Shown here in pieces: positions 43,764 to 53,936 of a stretch of 64,000 nucleotides of DNA (its first letter is position 1; the number at the start of each line of letters is the position of its first letter). Location of the stretch: the NCBI GenBank assembly GCA_902790325.1, contig CADARP010000003.1, positions 1-64,000 on the forward strand, read 5' to 3'. The DNA is from Oscillospiraceae bacterium (GTDB lineage Bacteria > Bacillota > Clostridia > Oscillospirales > Acutalibacteraceae). The notes under the pieces were generated by a model, which saw nothing but the letters and a program-made list of their open reading frames with translations, did not search any database and had not been told where the DNA came from. Both the position numbers and the translations under genes were made by a program.

Positions 43764-45368
43764 ATGAAAAAGCTGAAAAAAGCTGTCTGCATTCTGCTGT
43801 GCATGACGCTGACGGCAGTCTGCGGGGTGTACTGCGCATCCGCCGCGGGACGCGATTATTACTATGACGCCGTCGCCGGAAACGACGAAAACGACGGCAC
43901 CGAATCGTCGCCGTGGAAGTCGGTCGACGGTCATAACTGCACGATCACGGCGGGGACGCGGTTCCTGTTCAAACGCGGCGGGACGTACGACGTGTGCGCA
44001 ACGCTTTCCGCGTCCGGCACGGCGGACGCGCCGATCGTGATCGGTGCATGGGGTGAAGGTGATAAGCCCGTGCTGACCTGTGCGGGACGGGAGAATGTGC
44101 TCACACTCCTCGACTGCGACTACATCACCGTGCGCGACGTGGAGATCACGGCGCACGACGGCGGCGGGATCTGGATCGACACGAGAGAAAAGGCGAGCAC
44201 GGGATTCGTGATCGACAACGTGACGTTCCGCGACATGCAGAACGACCGCGTGATGACGAGCCGCGACGATTTTTCTTCCGGCGCAGCGGGTGCGCGCGCT
44301 GCCGTGATGGTCAAGGGACTGCCTGCGCGTTCACTCTGGCCCGTCAGCGATCTGCGGATCACAAACTGCGAGGTCTGCGACGCCGGCAACGGCATGATCG
44401 TCTGGGGCGCGAACAAGGAACCGAACTATGAGGTCGCGATCGATCCCGTGTTTGACACAGGCGTGCGGATCGAGAACTGCGCGTTCCATGACATGGACGC
44501 GGAGGCGATCGTGCTCGGCATGTGCGACGGCGCATTCGTCACGAACTGCTCCGCGATCCGCACCTGTCTGGGCAGGGGTGTGGACGAGGACGGCAATATC
44601 CTGTACTATACCGCGCCGATGTGGTTCTGGGGCAGCGTCAACTCCACGTTCGACCACTGCGAGATCGCGTATGCCGAAAATGTCGGCGACGGCATGGCAG
44701 TGGATTTCGACACGTACTCCCACCGCTGTACATACCAGTATATTTATTCACATGACAATATGCGCTTTATGTGCAACAATCCGCGTCTCGACGGACACTA
44801 TGACAACACGGTGCGCTACTGCCTGTCGGTCAACGACAACCGCGGCAAAGCGCGGCTCGCTTCGCCCTCCACGCAGAACGAGTACGGTTTCCGGTTTTAC
44901 AACAACACCATCGTCAACTGCGCGGATCTGTTTGTGATCGGGATGCGGAACGGACTGTTTGCCAACAACATCATCGTCAACACGGACGGCACGCGTGTGA
45001 AGTTCGATACGTTTTCGCGCCTGTCCCGCGGCAACACGATCCGGGCGAACGCCTATTACGGGTCGGTCCTGCCGATCGGCGATCCGTTCGGCCGATATGT
45101 CGACCCGCTTTTCGCGGGGACGGACGCTGCCGACGCGCAGAGCTTTGTGCTGTGCGACCGCTCGCCGCTTCTCGGCAAGGGAATTGCGATCGAGGACGAT
45201 CTGCGGGAGGACTTCTTCGGCAACCCGTTGACCGACACGCCGAACATCGGCTGTTATGCCGGCGCGGGCGTCCCGTCCGACGTCCGGCCGCGTCACACGG
45301 CGCTGCGGAATCTGCTCACATTCATCGTCGGATTTCTGCGTGCGGAATGGCAGCGGCTGTTCCGGTAA
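43764..45368 (+). CDS. Secreted right-handed beta-helix protein
   Basis: A 534-residue protein with a signal peptide (about 1-28, ending SAAG). It then has YYYDAVAGNDENDGTESSPWKS, a start typical of pectate-lyase-like (PL/DUF1565) parallel beta-helix proteins that recognise sugars, and repeated short strands (ITNCEV, IENCAF, VTNCSA). The likely role is polysaccharide binding or cleavage outside the cell. No catalytic triad could be assigned by eye. Confidence 0.75.
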   Translation: MKKLKKAVCILLCMTLTAVCGVYCASAAGRDYYYDAVAGNDENDGTESSPWKSVDGHNCTITAGTRFLFKRGGTYDVCATLSASGTADAPIVIGAWGEGDKPVLTCAGRENVLTLLDCDYITVRDVEITAHDGGGIWIDTREKASTGFVIDNVTFRDMQNDRVMTSRDDFSSGAAGARAAVMVKGLPARSLWPVSDLRITNCEVCDAGNGMIVWGANKEPNYEVAIDPVFDTGVRIENCAFHDMDAEAIVLGMCDGAFVTNCSAIRTCLGRGVDEDGNILYYTAPMWFWGSVNSTFDHCEIAYAENVGDGMAVDFDTYSHRCTYQYIYSHDNMRFMCNNPRLDGHYDNTVRYCLSVNDNRGKARLASPSTQNEYGFRFYNNTIVNCADLFVIGMRNGLFANNIIVNTDGTRVKFDTFSRLSRGNTIRANAYYGSVLPIGDPFGRYVDPLFAGTDAADAQSFVLCDRSPLLGKGIAIEDDLREDFFGNPLTDTPNIGCYAGAGVPSDVRPRHTALRNLLTFIVGFLRAEWQRLFR

Positions 45369-45485
45369 AGCGTGTGCCGTTCGGCTGTAACGAGCGCGGA
45401 GGAACCGCTGTTTTGTCATGTTACATAAAAATTCATTTTGTGCGGCAGATTATTTTATAATTATCCTAAAAATCAAGAAAACATC

Positions 45486-45514
45486 TTGCAATCTCCGTAT
45501 GATGGTGATAAAAT
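45486..45514 (+). promoter_or_regulatory. Sigma-A promoter of gdhA
   Basis: TTGCAA (45486-45491), 17-bp spacer, TAAAAT (45509-45514) in an AT-rich 230-bp gap that holds no gene. Confidence 0.75.
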
Positions 45515-45600
45515 ACAAAAAATTAATTTCCCGATTTTTTGCAATGTGTTTTATGTGTGTTTTCTGACAATCGTATTTTATGGAAAGGATCTGATATACC

Positions 45601-46944
45601 ATGAATGCCTACCTCGAAGAAACCATCGCCAAGATCAAGGCGAAAAACGCGACCGAGCCGGAGTTTATTCAAACGGTTGAGGAAGTCTTCTCCTCCCTCT
45701 CTCCTGTGTTCGACAAGCACCCCGAATACGTCAAGGCAAACATTGCCGAGCGTATCGCCGAGCCGGAAAGACAGATCATCTTCCGTGTTCCCTGGGTGGA
45801 TGACGAGGGCAACTACCGTGTCAACCGCGGCTTCCGTGTGCAGTTCAATTCTGCCATCGGCCCGTATAAGGGCGGTCTGCGTTTCCATCCGTCCGTGTAC
45901 ATCGGCATCATCAAATTTCTCGGCTTTGAGCAGATCTTCAAGAACAGCCTGACCGGCCTGCCCATGGGCGGCGGCAAGGGCGGCTCCGATTTCGACCCCA
46001 AGGGCAAGTCCGACGCCGAGGTCATGCGTTTCTGCCAGAGCTTCATGACCGAGCTGTGCAAGCACGTGGGCGCCAATACCGACGTTCCCGCGGGCGACAT
46101 CGGCGTGGGCGGCAGAGAGATCGGCTATCTGTACGGCCAGTATAAGCGTCTGCGCAACGAGTTCACCGGCGTGCTGACCGGCAAGGGTCTGCAGTACGGC
46201 GGTTCGCTGGTGCGTCCGGAAGCGACCGGCTACGGCGCGGTGTACTATGTGGTCGAACTGCTCAAGCATTTCGGCGATACCATCGAAGGCAAAACGTTCG
46301 CAGTTTCCGGCTTCGGCAACGTGGCATGGGGCACTGTGAAAAAGGTCAACGCACTGGGCGGCAAAGTTGTCACGCTGTCCGGTCCCGACGGCTTTATCTA
46401 CGATCCCGACGGCATCAGCACCGACGAGAAGGTCGACTATCTGCTGGAGATGCGCGCTTCCTGCCGCAACCGTGTGCAGGACTACGCCGACAAATTCGGC
46501 GTGCAGTTCTTCCCGGGCGAGCGTCCGTGGGGGATCAAGGTTGACATCCCGATGCCGTGCGCCACGCAGAACGAAGTGGGTCTTGAGGACGCCAAGAAGA
46601 TCGTGGCCAACGGCACGAAATACTACATCGAAGTGTCCAATATGCCGACGACGGCCGAAGCGGTCGAGTACCTGGTCGCACACGGCGTCAAGGTCGCTCC
46701 GTCCAAGGCAGTCAACGCCGGCGGCGTGGCCGTGTCCGGTCTCGAGATGGCGCAGGATTCCATGCGCTACAACTGGACGGCGGAAGAAGTGGACGAAAAG
46801 CTGCAGGGCATTATGCAGAACATCTTCAAAACGTCTGTGGAAGCCGCCCAAGAGTACGGCTTCGGCGATGATCTTGTGGCCGGCGCCAACATTGCCGGTT
46901 TTGTCAAGGTCGCGGACGCTATGATCGCGCAGGGTCTCGTCTGA
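45601..46944 (+). CDS. gdhA: Glutamate dehydrogenase (hexameric, NADP-type)
   Basis: A 447-residue enzyme joining ammonia to 2-oxoglutarate. Conserved blocks: GPYKGGLRFHPSV near residue 88 (substrate Lys), LPMGGGKGGSDFDPKGKS near 121 (catalytic Lys), GNTDVPAGDIGVGGREIG-like block, and the dinucleotide loop SGFGNVAWGT near 237. Length and the KGGSDFDPKGKSD signature favour the NADP-linked biosynthetic form. RBS GGAAAGGA. Confidence 0.95.
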   Translation: MNAYLEETIAKIKAKNATEPEFIQTVEEVFSSLSPVFDKHPEYVKANIAERIAEPERQIIFRVPWVDDEGNYRVNRGFRVQFNSAIGPYKGGLRFHPSVYIGIIKFLGFEQIFKNSLTGLPMGGGKGGSDFDPKGKSDAEVMRFCQSFMTELCKHVGANTDVPAGDIGVGGREIGYLYGQYKRLRNEFTGVLTGKGLQYGGSLVRPEATGYGAVYYVVELLKHFGDTIEGKTFAVSGFGNVAWGTVKKVNALGGKVVTLSGPDGFIYDPDGISTDEKVDYLLEMRASCRNRVQDYADKFGVQFFPGERPWGIKVDIPMPCATQNEVGLEDAKKIVANGTKYYIEVSNMPTTAEAVEYLVAHGVKVAPSKAVNAGGVAVSGLEMAQDSMRYNWTAEEVDEKLQGIMQNIFKTSVEAAQEYGFGDDLVAGANIAGFVKVADAMIAQGLV

Positions 46945-46965
46945 TCCGCCGCGTCTATGCAAAAC

Positions 46966-47010
46966 AGCCTGTCAGCTTCGTGTCTTCTGCCGAAGCGGGC
47001 GGGCTTTTTT
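46966..47010 (+). terminator. Terminator after gdhA
   Basis: A long stem AGCCTGTC-GCTTCG / CGAAGC-GGGCGGGCT with G-U pairs, followed by six T. It separates gdhA from carA. Confidence 0.8.
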
Positions 47011-47056
47011 CTGCTTTTTTATAATTCCGATCCTATATTTTTCGGAGGAAAAAACC

Positions 47057-48154
47057 ATGTTATCCGGCGCTAACAGAAAGATTATCCTGGAGGACGGCAG
47101 CGAGTACGCCGGCTGTGCATTCGGCGCAGACGGCGAAAAGCTTGTCGAGATCGTGTTCAATACGTCCATGGTCGGTTACCAGGAGATCCTGTCCGACCCG
47201 TCCTACACCGACCAGGCCGTGGTGATGACGTACCCGCTGATCGGCAATTACGGCATGGCGGACGACGATTTCGAAACACAGACGCCGACCATCGGCGCGC
47301 TGATCGTACGGCAGTACAACGACGAGCCGTCCAATTTCCGCAGCACTAAAACGCTCGGTGAGGTGATGCGCACCTACGGCATCGCGGGCGTCAGCGGGAT
47401 CGATACGCGCACGCTCGCACGGCATATCCGCAACTTCGGCTCCTGCAAGGCGCTGCTGACGGACATCGGCACGCCGACCGAGGAGGGACTGCGGCGCCTG
47501 CGCGCAGGCGACATCCCGCGCGACGCAGTCAGCCGCGTCAGCCGAAAGGCGATCTGCCGCTATGCGGGCGCGAACGCGCGCTTTCACGTTGTCGCGGTGG
47601 ATTGCGGCATGAAGCAGAACATCGTGCGCTCGCTGCAAAAGAAGGGCTGCGACGTGACGGTCGTCCCTTGGAACACCGACGCCGAAACGATCGCGTCGCT
47701 GCAGCCGGACGGCGTGTTTCTCTCGAACGGCCCGGGCGATCCGACGGATGTGCCCGAGGTGATGCACACTGTGCAGGCGCTTCTGGGCAGATATCCGATC
47801 TTCGGCATCTGTCTCGGCCACCAGATCCTATCGCTGGCGTACGGCGCCAAAACGTATAAGCTCAAATTCGGCCACCGCGGCGGCAACCATCCCGTCAAGG
47901 ATCTGACGACCGACAAGGTCGAGATCACGTCCCAGAACCACTCCTACGCCGTGGATACGGACTCTCTTGCGGGCACGCCGCTGACGGTTACGCATATCAA
48001 TCTGCTCGACAATACGGTCGAGGGCGTCGCCTGCGCACGGGACAGAGCGTTCGCGGTGCAGTACCATCCCGAGAGCGCACCGGGACCGCAGGACAGCGCC
48101 TATTTGTTCGACCGGTTCCTGGGTCTGATGGAGGAGGCGAAACACAATGCCTAA
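47057..48154 (+). CDS. carA: Carbamoyl-phosphate synthase small subunit
   Basis: A 365-residue glutaminase subunit that feeds ammonia to CarB. The N-terminal CarA-specific domain (1-150) is followed by a class I amidotransferase with FLSNGPGDPTD, GICLGHQIL (catalytic Cys near 250) and QYHPESAPGP (His, Glu). Its stop overlaps the carB start by 8 bp. RBS CGGAGGAA. No pyrimidine- or arginine-type leader was recognised before it. Confidence 0.96.
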   Translation: MLSGANRKIILEDGSEYAGCAFGADGEKLVEIVFNTSMVGYQEILSDPSYTDQAVVMTYPLIGNYGMADDDFETQTPTIGALIVRQYNDEPSNFRSTKTLGEVMRTYGIAGVSGIDTRTLARHIRNFGSCKALLTDIGTPTEEGLRRLRAGDIPRDAVSRVSRKAICRYAGANARFHVVAVDCGMKQNIVRSLQKKGCDVTVVPWNTDAETIASLQPDGVFLSNGPGDPTDVPEVMHTVQALLGRYPIFGICLGHQILSLAYGAKTYKLKFGHRGGNHPVKDLTTDKVEITSQNHSYAVDTDSLAGTPLTVTHINLLDNTVEGVACARDRAFAVQYHPESAPGPQDSAYLFDRFLGLMEEAKHNA

Positions 48155-51100
48155 ACGCACGGACATCCACAAAATACTCGTTATCGGTTCCGGCCCCATC
48201 GTGATCGGACAGGCGGCGGAATTCGACTATGCCGGCACGCAGGCGTGTCTCGCGCTGCGGGAGGAAGGGTACGAGGTCATCCTCTGCAACTCCAACCCCG
48301 CCACCATCATGACCGATCCCGCCATGGCCGATAAAGTGTACATGGAGCCGCTGACGCTCGAATATATCGCGCGCATCCTGCGCACGGAGCGTCCCGACGC
48401 GATACTGCCCGGCATCGGCGGCCAGACGGGGCTGAACCTCGCCATGCAGCTCGAAAAGAAGGGCGTGCTGCGCGAATGCGGCACGCAGCTTCTGGGCACG
48501 CGCAGCGAAAGCATTGAGCAGGCGGAGGACCGCGAAAAGTTCAAGGAGCTGTGCGAGTCGCTCGGCGAGCCGGTGCTGCCGTCGATGATCGCCAATTCCA
48601 TGGAGGAGGGGATTGCGGCTGCTGAGGAGATCGGCTATCCCGTCGTGCTGCGTCCGGCGTTTACGCTCGGCGGTACGGGCGGCGGTTTCGCCGACGACGA
48701 AACGGAGCTGCGCGAGATCCTCAAAAATGCGCTCGTTCTTTCGCCCGTGCACCAGGTGCTGATCGAAAAGAGCATCAAGGGCTACAAAGAGATCGAATAC
48801 GAAGTTATGCGGGACGCGAACGACACCGCGATCACGGTCTGCAACATGGAGAATGTCGATCCGGTCGGCATCCATACCGGCGACTCCATCGTGGTCTGCC
48901 CTTCGCAAACGCTGACCAATAAAGAATATCACATGCTGCGCGACAGCGCGCTCAAAATCATCCGCGCTTTGAAGATCGAGGGCGGCTGCAACGTGCAGTT
49001 CGCGCTTGACCCCAACTCTTTCCAGTACTATCTGATCGAGGTCAATCCCCGCGTGTCGCGTTCGTCCGCGCTTGCGTCGAAGGCGAGCGGCTATCCGATC
49101 GCCCGCGTGTCCGCGAAGATCAGCGTCGGTCTGCGCCTGGATGAGATCCATCTTGCGAACACGCTCGCGTCGTTTGAGCCGGCGCTCGACTACGTGGTCA
49201 CCAAAATGCCGCGCTTCCCGTTCGACAAATTCACCGACGCAAACAACAAGCTCGGCACGCAGATGAAGGCAACGGGCGAGGCTATGAGCGTGGGCAGGAC
49301 GTTTGAGGAAAGTCTGCTGAAAGCCATCCGTTCGCTGGAGGTCGGTATCTACCATCTGTACATGCCGAAGTTTGACAAGATGGAGACGGATGCGCTGCTC
49401 GAATACGTGCGCAGCGGCACGGACGACCGTATCTACGCCATGGCGGAGCTGCTGTGGCGCGGCGTGGACGTCGAGGTGCTGTGGCGCATCACGCAGATCG
49501 ACCGCTGGTTCCTGCGCCGCATCAAGGTCATTACCGACGCGGAGATCGCGCTCAAGGCCGGCGCGCACGACGCCGAAGCGCTGCGCTATGCCAAGCGGCT
49601 CGGTTTTTCCGACCGCTATATCGGCGTGCTGTGGGACATGAAGGCGATCGATGTGTTCCGTCTGCGCAAGCAGTGGAACATCTTCCCGACTTACAAAATG
49701 ATCGACACGTGCGCCTCGGAATTCAAGAGCTACGTGCCGTACTTCTACTCCACCTACGAGGAAGAAAACGAGTCCATCGTCTCCGACCGCAAGAAAATCG
49801 TCGTGCTCGGCTCCGGTCCCATCCGCATCGGACAGGGCGTGGAATTCGACTATTCCACCGTGCATGCCGTGCAGACGATCAAGGAAGCCGGCTACGAGGC
49901 CATCATCATCAACAACAATCCCGAGACCGTTTCAACCGATTACACGACGTCCGACAAGCTCTATTTTGAGCCGCTGTGCGTTGAGGACGTCATGAATGTC
50001 ATCGAGCTCGAGCAGCCGGACGGCGTGATCACTTCACTCGGCGGCCAGACGGCGATCAATCTCGCCGAGCCGCTGATGGAATACGGCGCGAAGCTGATCG
50101 GCACCGACTGCGACGCGATCGAAAAGGCGGAGAACCGCGACGCGTTCGAGAAGCTGCTCAAGGAGCTCGGCATCCCGCAGCCGCGGGGCTGTGCCGTGAC
50201 GAATATCGAGGACGGCATCCGCGCCGCCGCGGAGATCGGGTATCCCGTACTGGTGCGGCCGAGCTTCGTGCTGGGCGGCCGCGCGATGCAGATCGTCGCC
50301 AAGGAGGAGGCGCTTCGCCACTACCTCAAGACCGCCGTCGAGATCGACGAGGACAAACCGGTGCTTGTCGACAAGTACATCCGCGGCAAGGAGTTGGAGG
50401 TCGACGCGGTCTGCGACGGGCAGGACGTGTTCGTGCCCGGCATCATGGAGCTGGTCGAGCGCACGGGCGTGCACTCCGGCGACTCCATCAGCATCTACCC
50501 GACGTTCAGCGTGTCCGACAAGGTGAAGGGCACGATCCTGCAATACGCGAAAAAATTAGGCCTCGGCGTCGGCATCGTGGGACTGTACAACATCCAGTTC
50601 ATCGTCGACGAGCACGAGGACGTCTACATCATCGAGGTCAATCCCCGTTCCTCGCGCACGGTGCCGTTCCTGTCGAAAGCCACGGGCTATTCTTTGGCCG
50701 ACATCGCCACGCGCGTCATCCTCGGCGAGAGTCTCAAGGAGCAGGGCATTTTCCGTCTCTATCCCGACGAGACGAAACGCTGGTACGTCAAAGCGCCGGC
50801 ATTCTCCTTCTCGAAGCTGCGCGGCATGGACGCATACCTGTCGCCCGAGATGAAGTCCACGGGCGAGGCGATCGGCTACGATTACAAGCGGCACAGAGCC
50901 GTATACAAGGCGCTGATCGCGTCCGGACTGAAACTGCCGAATTACGGCACCGTCGTGGTGACGCTTGCGGACGAGGACAAGGATGAGGCGTTCCCGCTGG
51001 TGAAGCGGTTCTACGACCTCGGTTTCAACATCGCAGCAACGACCGTTTCGGCGGAGCATCTGCGCGAACACGGCATGAAGGTCCGTCTTTTGCACAAGCT

Positions 51101-51329
51101 CAGCGAGGGCAGTACAGAGATTTTGGAAGCGATCCGTTCCGGCTTTGTCAGCTACGTGCTCAACACGCGCGCGATCCTGTCCGGCGTCCACTACGAAGAC
51201 GGCGTGGCGATCCGCGGCTGTGCGGTGGAGAACGGCGTGACGATGTTTACCTCGCTCGACACCGTGCGTGAGGTGCTGGACGTGCTGGAGGAAATGACGA
51301 TCCCGGTTTCCACCATTGACGAAAAATAA
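48147..51329 (+). CDS. carB: Carbamoyl-phosphate synthase large subunit
   Basis: CarB (1060 residues, normal length) makes carbamoyl phosphate from bicarbonate, ammonia and two ATP. Two homologous ATP-grasp halves (about 1-545 and 546-930) each begin with a glycine-rich motif (VIGSGPIVIGQAAEFDY, VLGSGPIRIGQGVEFDY) and carry EVNPRVSRSS / EVNPRSSRTV. The last 130 residues form the MGS-like allosteric domain. It serves arginine and pyrimidine synthesis; only one copy is in the window. Confidence 0.97.
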   Translation: MPKRTDIHKILVIGSGPIVIGQAAEFDYAGTQACLALREEGYEVILCNSNPATIMTDPAMADKVYMEPLTLEYIARILRTERPDAILPGIGGQTGLNLAMQLEKKGVLRECGTQLLGTRSESIEQAEDREKFKELCESLGEPVLPSMIANSMEEGIAAAEEIGYPVVLRPAFTLGGTGGGFADDETELREILKNALVLSPVHQVLIEKSIKGYKEIEYEVMRDANDTAITVCNMENVDPVGIHTGDSIVVCPSQTLTNKEYHMLRDSALKIIRALKIEGGCNVQFALDPNSFQYYLIEVNPRVSRSSALASKASGYPIARVSAKISVGLRLDEIHLANTLASFEPALDYVVTKMPRFPFDKFTDANNKLGTQMKATGEAMSVGRTFEESLLKAIRSLEVGIYHLYMPKFDKMETDALLEYVRSGTDDRIYAMAELLWRGVDVEVLWRITQIDRWFLRRIKVITDAEIALKAGAHDAEALRYAKRLGFSDRYIGVLWDMKAIDVFRLRKQWNIFPTYKMIDTCASEFKSYVPYFYSTYEEENESIVSDRKKIVVLGSGPIRIGQGVEFDYSTVHAVQTIKEAGYEAIIINNNPETVSTDYTTSDKLYFEPLCVEDVMNVIELEQPDGVITSLGGQTAINLAEPLMEYGAKLIGTDCDAIEKAENRDAFEKLLKELGIPQPRGCAVTNIEDGIRAAAEIGYPVLVRPSFVLGGRAMQIVAKEEALRHYLKTAVEIDEDKPVLVDKYIRGKELEVDAVCDGQDVFVPGIMELVERTGVHSGDSISIYPTFSVSDKVKGTILQYAKKLGLGVGIVGLYNIQFIVDEHEDVYIIEVNPRSSRTVPFLSKATGYSLADIATRVILGESLKEQGIFRLYPDETKRWYVKAPAFSFSKLRGMDAYLSPEMKSTGEAIGYDYKRHRAVYKALIASGLKLPNYGTVVVTLADEDKDEAFPLVKRFYDLGFNIAATTVSAEHLREHGMKVRLLHKLSEGSTEILEAIRSGFVSYVLNTRAILSGVHYEDGVAIRGCAVENGVTMFTSLDTVREVLDVLEEMTIPVSTIDEK

Positions 51330-51356
51330 TATACCGCAAATATAAGGAGGGTTCCC

Positions 51357-52334
51357 ATGAAAATCGCAATTTACGGCTACGGCAACTTAGGACGCGGCGT
51401 CGAGTGCGCCGCACGGCAGAATCCAGACGCGGAGCTGGTCGGCGTATTCACGCGCCGCGCACCGGAAACGGTCAAGACGCTGACGGGCATTCCCGTCTAC
51501 GCGGCGGCGGACGCCGCCAAGTACAAGGACGCGATCGACGTGCTGATCATCTGCGGCGGAAGCGCAACCGATCTGCCGAAGATGACGCCTGCGCTTGCAA
51601 AAGATTTCAACGTTATCGACAGCTTTGACACCCACGCCAACATCCCGGCGCATTTCGCCGCCGTGGACGCGGCTGCCAAAGAGAGCGGCCGCCTGGCGCT
51701 GATCTCCGCAGGCTGGGACCCCGGTATGTTCTCGCTGAACCGTCTGTACGCCTCGGCGATCCTGCCGGACGGCGCGGACTACACGTTCTGGGGCAGAGGC
51801 GTCAGCCAGGGACACTCCGACGCGATCCGCCGCATTCCCGGCGTTGCGGACGCGCGGCAGTATACCGTGCCGATCCCGGCGGCGCTGGACGCGGTGCGTT
51901 CGGGCAGCATGCCGGAACTGACCACGCGCGAGAAGCATCTGCGCGAGTGCTACGTCGTCGCCGAGGAAGGCGCGGACAAGGCCGCGATCGAAACGGCGAT
52001 CAAGACCATGCCCAACTACTTTGCGGACTACGATACGACCGTGACATTCATCACGGCCGAGGAAATGCGGAAAAACCACGCCGAGCTTCCGCACGGCGGC
52101 TTCGTCATCCGCACGGGCAAGACGGGTCTCAACAAAGAGCACACGCACACGATCGAGTACAGTCTCAAGCTCGACTCCAATCCGGAGTTCACGTCTTCGG
52201 CGCTGATCGCGTTTGCCAGAGCGATCGACCGCATGCACAAACGCGGCGCGACCGGCTGCAAGACCGTGTTCGATATTGCGCCTGCCGATCTTTCGCCGCT
52301 GTCCGGCGAGGAACTGCGCGCGCATATGCTGTAA
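51357..52334 (+). CDS. ddh: meso-Diaminopimelate dehydrogenase
   Basis: A 325-residue NADP enzyme that makes meso-DAP in one step from tetrahydrodipicolinate and ammonia. It has IAIYGYGNLGRGVE (dinucleotide loop), DSFDTHANIPAHF near 85, SAGWDPGMFSLNR near 115 and the substrate segment GRGVSQGHSDAIRRI. It follows carB by 27 bp with GGAGG. Ddh bypasses the succinylase/acetylase steps of lysine and peptidoglycan precursor synthesis and uses free ammonia, in keeping with gdhA nearby. Confidence 0.95.
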   Translation: MKIAIYGYGNLGRGVECAARQNPDAELVGVFTRRAPETVKTLTGIPVYAAADAAKYKDAIDVLIICGGSATDLPKMTPALAKDFNVIDSFDTHANIPAHFAAVDAAAKESGRLALISAGWDPGMFSLNRLYASAILPDGADYTFWGRGVSQGHSDAIRRIPGVADARQYTVPIPAALDAVRSGSMPELTTREKHLRECYVVAEEGADKAAIETAIKTMPNYFADYDTTVTFITAEEMRKNHAELPHGGFVIRTGKTGLNKEHTHTIEYSLKLDSNPEFTSSALIAFARAIDRMHKRGATGCKTVFDIAPADLSPLSGEELRAHML

Positions 52335-52359
52335 ACAGAAACCTGTATAATTAAAGGGG

Positions 52360-52400
52360 AAGCTTCTCTTCCGAATCCGTGGAAGAGAAGCTTTGCTTTT
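52360..52400 (+). terminator. Terminator after ddh
   Basis: A 13-bp perfect stem AAGCTTCTCTTCC / GGAAGAGAAGCTT followed by TGCTTTT. Confidence 0.9.
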
Positions 52401-52494
52401 ACGATCTCTTTTGTTCTTTTCTGAAGCGGCAGTCCCATTCCGCGCTGTTATCTTCTGTATGCCCTGTTTCGTCTCCGTTTTCCGCATCCGTTTT

Positions 52495-53169
52495 TTACAG
52501 AATGCAGTACTGAAAAATTCCTACGAATTGCAGAACGCTGCCCATCAGAATAATAATATGGAAAATACTGTGAAAATATCGCTTTTTTCTGCCGAGACCA
52601 TAGAAGATCATCCCGAACGTATAGATTGCGCCGCCTGCGATCAGCCAGATCAGGAACGGTTTTCCGAAGGCGGCAACGACCGGCTTGACCGAAAACAGCA
52701 TGCTCCATCCGATCGCAAAATACCCGCCCATGGCGATCACGGCATACCGTCGAAAGTCGATCGCCGTGAAAGTGACGCCGACGGCCGCCATCGTCAGGAT
52801 CAGCGCCGTGATGACAAGCGTTCGCTTCGGATAAGCAGACCGAAGACCGGTCAAAAGAATCGGTGCGTATGTGCCGAGGATCAGCGCGTAGATCGTGCAA
52901 TGATCCAGCACCTGCATGACTTTTTTCGCATGCTCCGCTTTCAGTCCGTGATAGACGCTGGAGATCGTATACAGAAAAATCATCATTAAACCGTAGATCG
53001 TTCCTCCGGCAAATCCCCAATAATTACAGCGCAGCAGAGAAAAGACGGCGCAGAGTATCAGCACGAGCACACCGAAACCGCCGCCGACGATGTGCGTGAC
53101 CATATTGAAGATCTCCTCGCTGCGGGTATAGTCCGGAAGCCGGCGATCGATCAGTTTTGTCCTTGTCAT
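52495..53169 (-). CDS. Hemolysin III / PAQR family membrane protein
   Basis: A 224-residue protein with seven hydrophobic segments. PAQR motifs are present: EEIFNMVTHIVGGG near residue 17, SSVYHGL near 70, LDHCTIYALILGTYAP near 87, and a C-terminal FHSIFHIIILMGS His motif. Bacterial members are annotated hemolysin III but are probably membrane hydrolases or sensors acting on lipids. The start overlaps the PHP gene stop as ATGA, so the two are co-translated. Confidence 0.88.
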   Translation of the reverse strand: MTRTKLIDRRLPDYTRSEEIFNMVTHIVGGGFGVLVLILCAVFSLLRCNYWGFAGGTIYGLMMIFLYTISSVYHGLKAEHAKKVMQVLDHCTIYALILGTYAPILLTGLRSAYPKRTLVITALILTMAAVGVTFTAIDFRRYAVIAMGGYFAIGWSMLFSVKPVVAAFGKPFLIWLIAGGAIYTFGMIFYGLGRKKRYFHSIFHIIILMGSVLQFVGIFQYCIL

Positions 53170-53843
53170 ATCTCTGAATATCCCTCCGGCATCAACAGCG
53201 TATACGTTTGGTGACGCAGCACATCCAGCAGATCGGCGTTGGTACGGATCGGCGTCTCGGTTTCGATCCCGCCGCTGATCGTGTCTGTGGTATGGTGCGT
53301 ATCGCTGCCGCTTGTCATCGGCTTTTGCAGCGACTTTGCCCAATCCAGAGCTTTTGCGTTGCACGCCGGATCGGTATGGCCGTTGAACACTTCGATCCCG
53401 TCCAGATACTGCGGATCGCAGCGGCGGATCATCGGTCGGAAAGGATGCGCCTGATATACGAGATACCCCTGACGGTGTGCTTCCTTGCACAGTTTTTTCT
53501 CATTCCAGCACAGCATATTCGGCTGCTTGCGCAGCCAGTCCTCCTCCACACCGTAGATGAGATAATCGTTGACCGTGGCGTAGCGGCGCAGTTCCAATCC
53601 GAGCAGAACGGAAAAGCTGTCGCCGCACCATTCCCGAAGTTCGTGATACGCGGATAAATAGTATTCTATCGCGTTTTGCGGACGCAGATAATGATGCAGC
53701 ATAAAGGTCATGGGACTGTAGTGATCGGTCAGGACAAGCCCGCTGTAACCGGCTTTTTCATATTTGCGCACCAGATCCTTCGGCGGGATCGTTGCACACA
53801 GCGAAACGCTGCCGGTATGGCAATGCAGTTCGTATTTATACAT
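53166..53843 (-). CDS. PHP-domain metal-dependent phosphoesterase
   Basis: A 225-residue enzyme. PHP motifs: ELHCHTGSVS near residue 5 (HxH), LTDHYSP near 37, GLELR near 80, QAHPFRP near 125, FNGHT near 147 and SGSDTHH near 170. PHP proteins hydrolyse phosphoesters using three metals; the substrate is unknown. The ATG at 53843 has only a weak ribosome binding site; a TTG at 53885 in frame is an alternative. Confidence 0.82.
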   Translation of the reverse strand: MYKYELHCHTGSVSLCATIPPKDLVRKYEKAGYSGLVLTDHYSPMTFMLHHYLRPQNAIEYYLSAYHELREWCGDSFSVLLGLELRRYATVNDYLIYGVEEDWLRKQPNMLCWNEKKLCKEAHRQGYLVYQAHPFRPMIRRCDPQYLDGIEVFNGHTDPACNAKALDWAKSLQKPMTSGSDTHHTTDTISGGIETETPIRTNADLLDVLRHQTYTLLMPEGYSEI

Positions 53844-53936
53844 CGGATTCTTACCGTCCGTTTCTTTTTGATTCTTTCCCGACAACGTCGGTATGTCCGC
53901 AGTATATGCTCTGCGTTCGGATCAAGCAACCCCTTA

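Noticed and set aside
47997-49865. Minus-strand open frame of 622 codons over carA/carB
   Set aside because: Antisense to carB, low-complexity composition, no ribosome binding site; a shadow frame.
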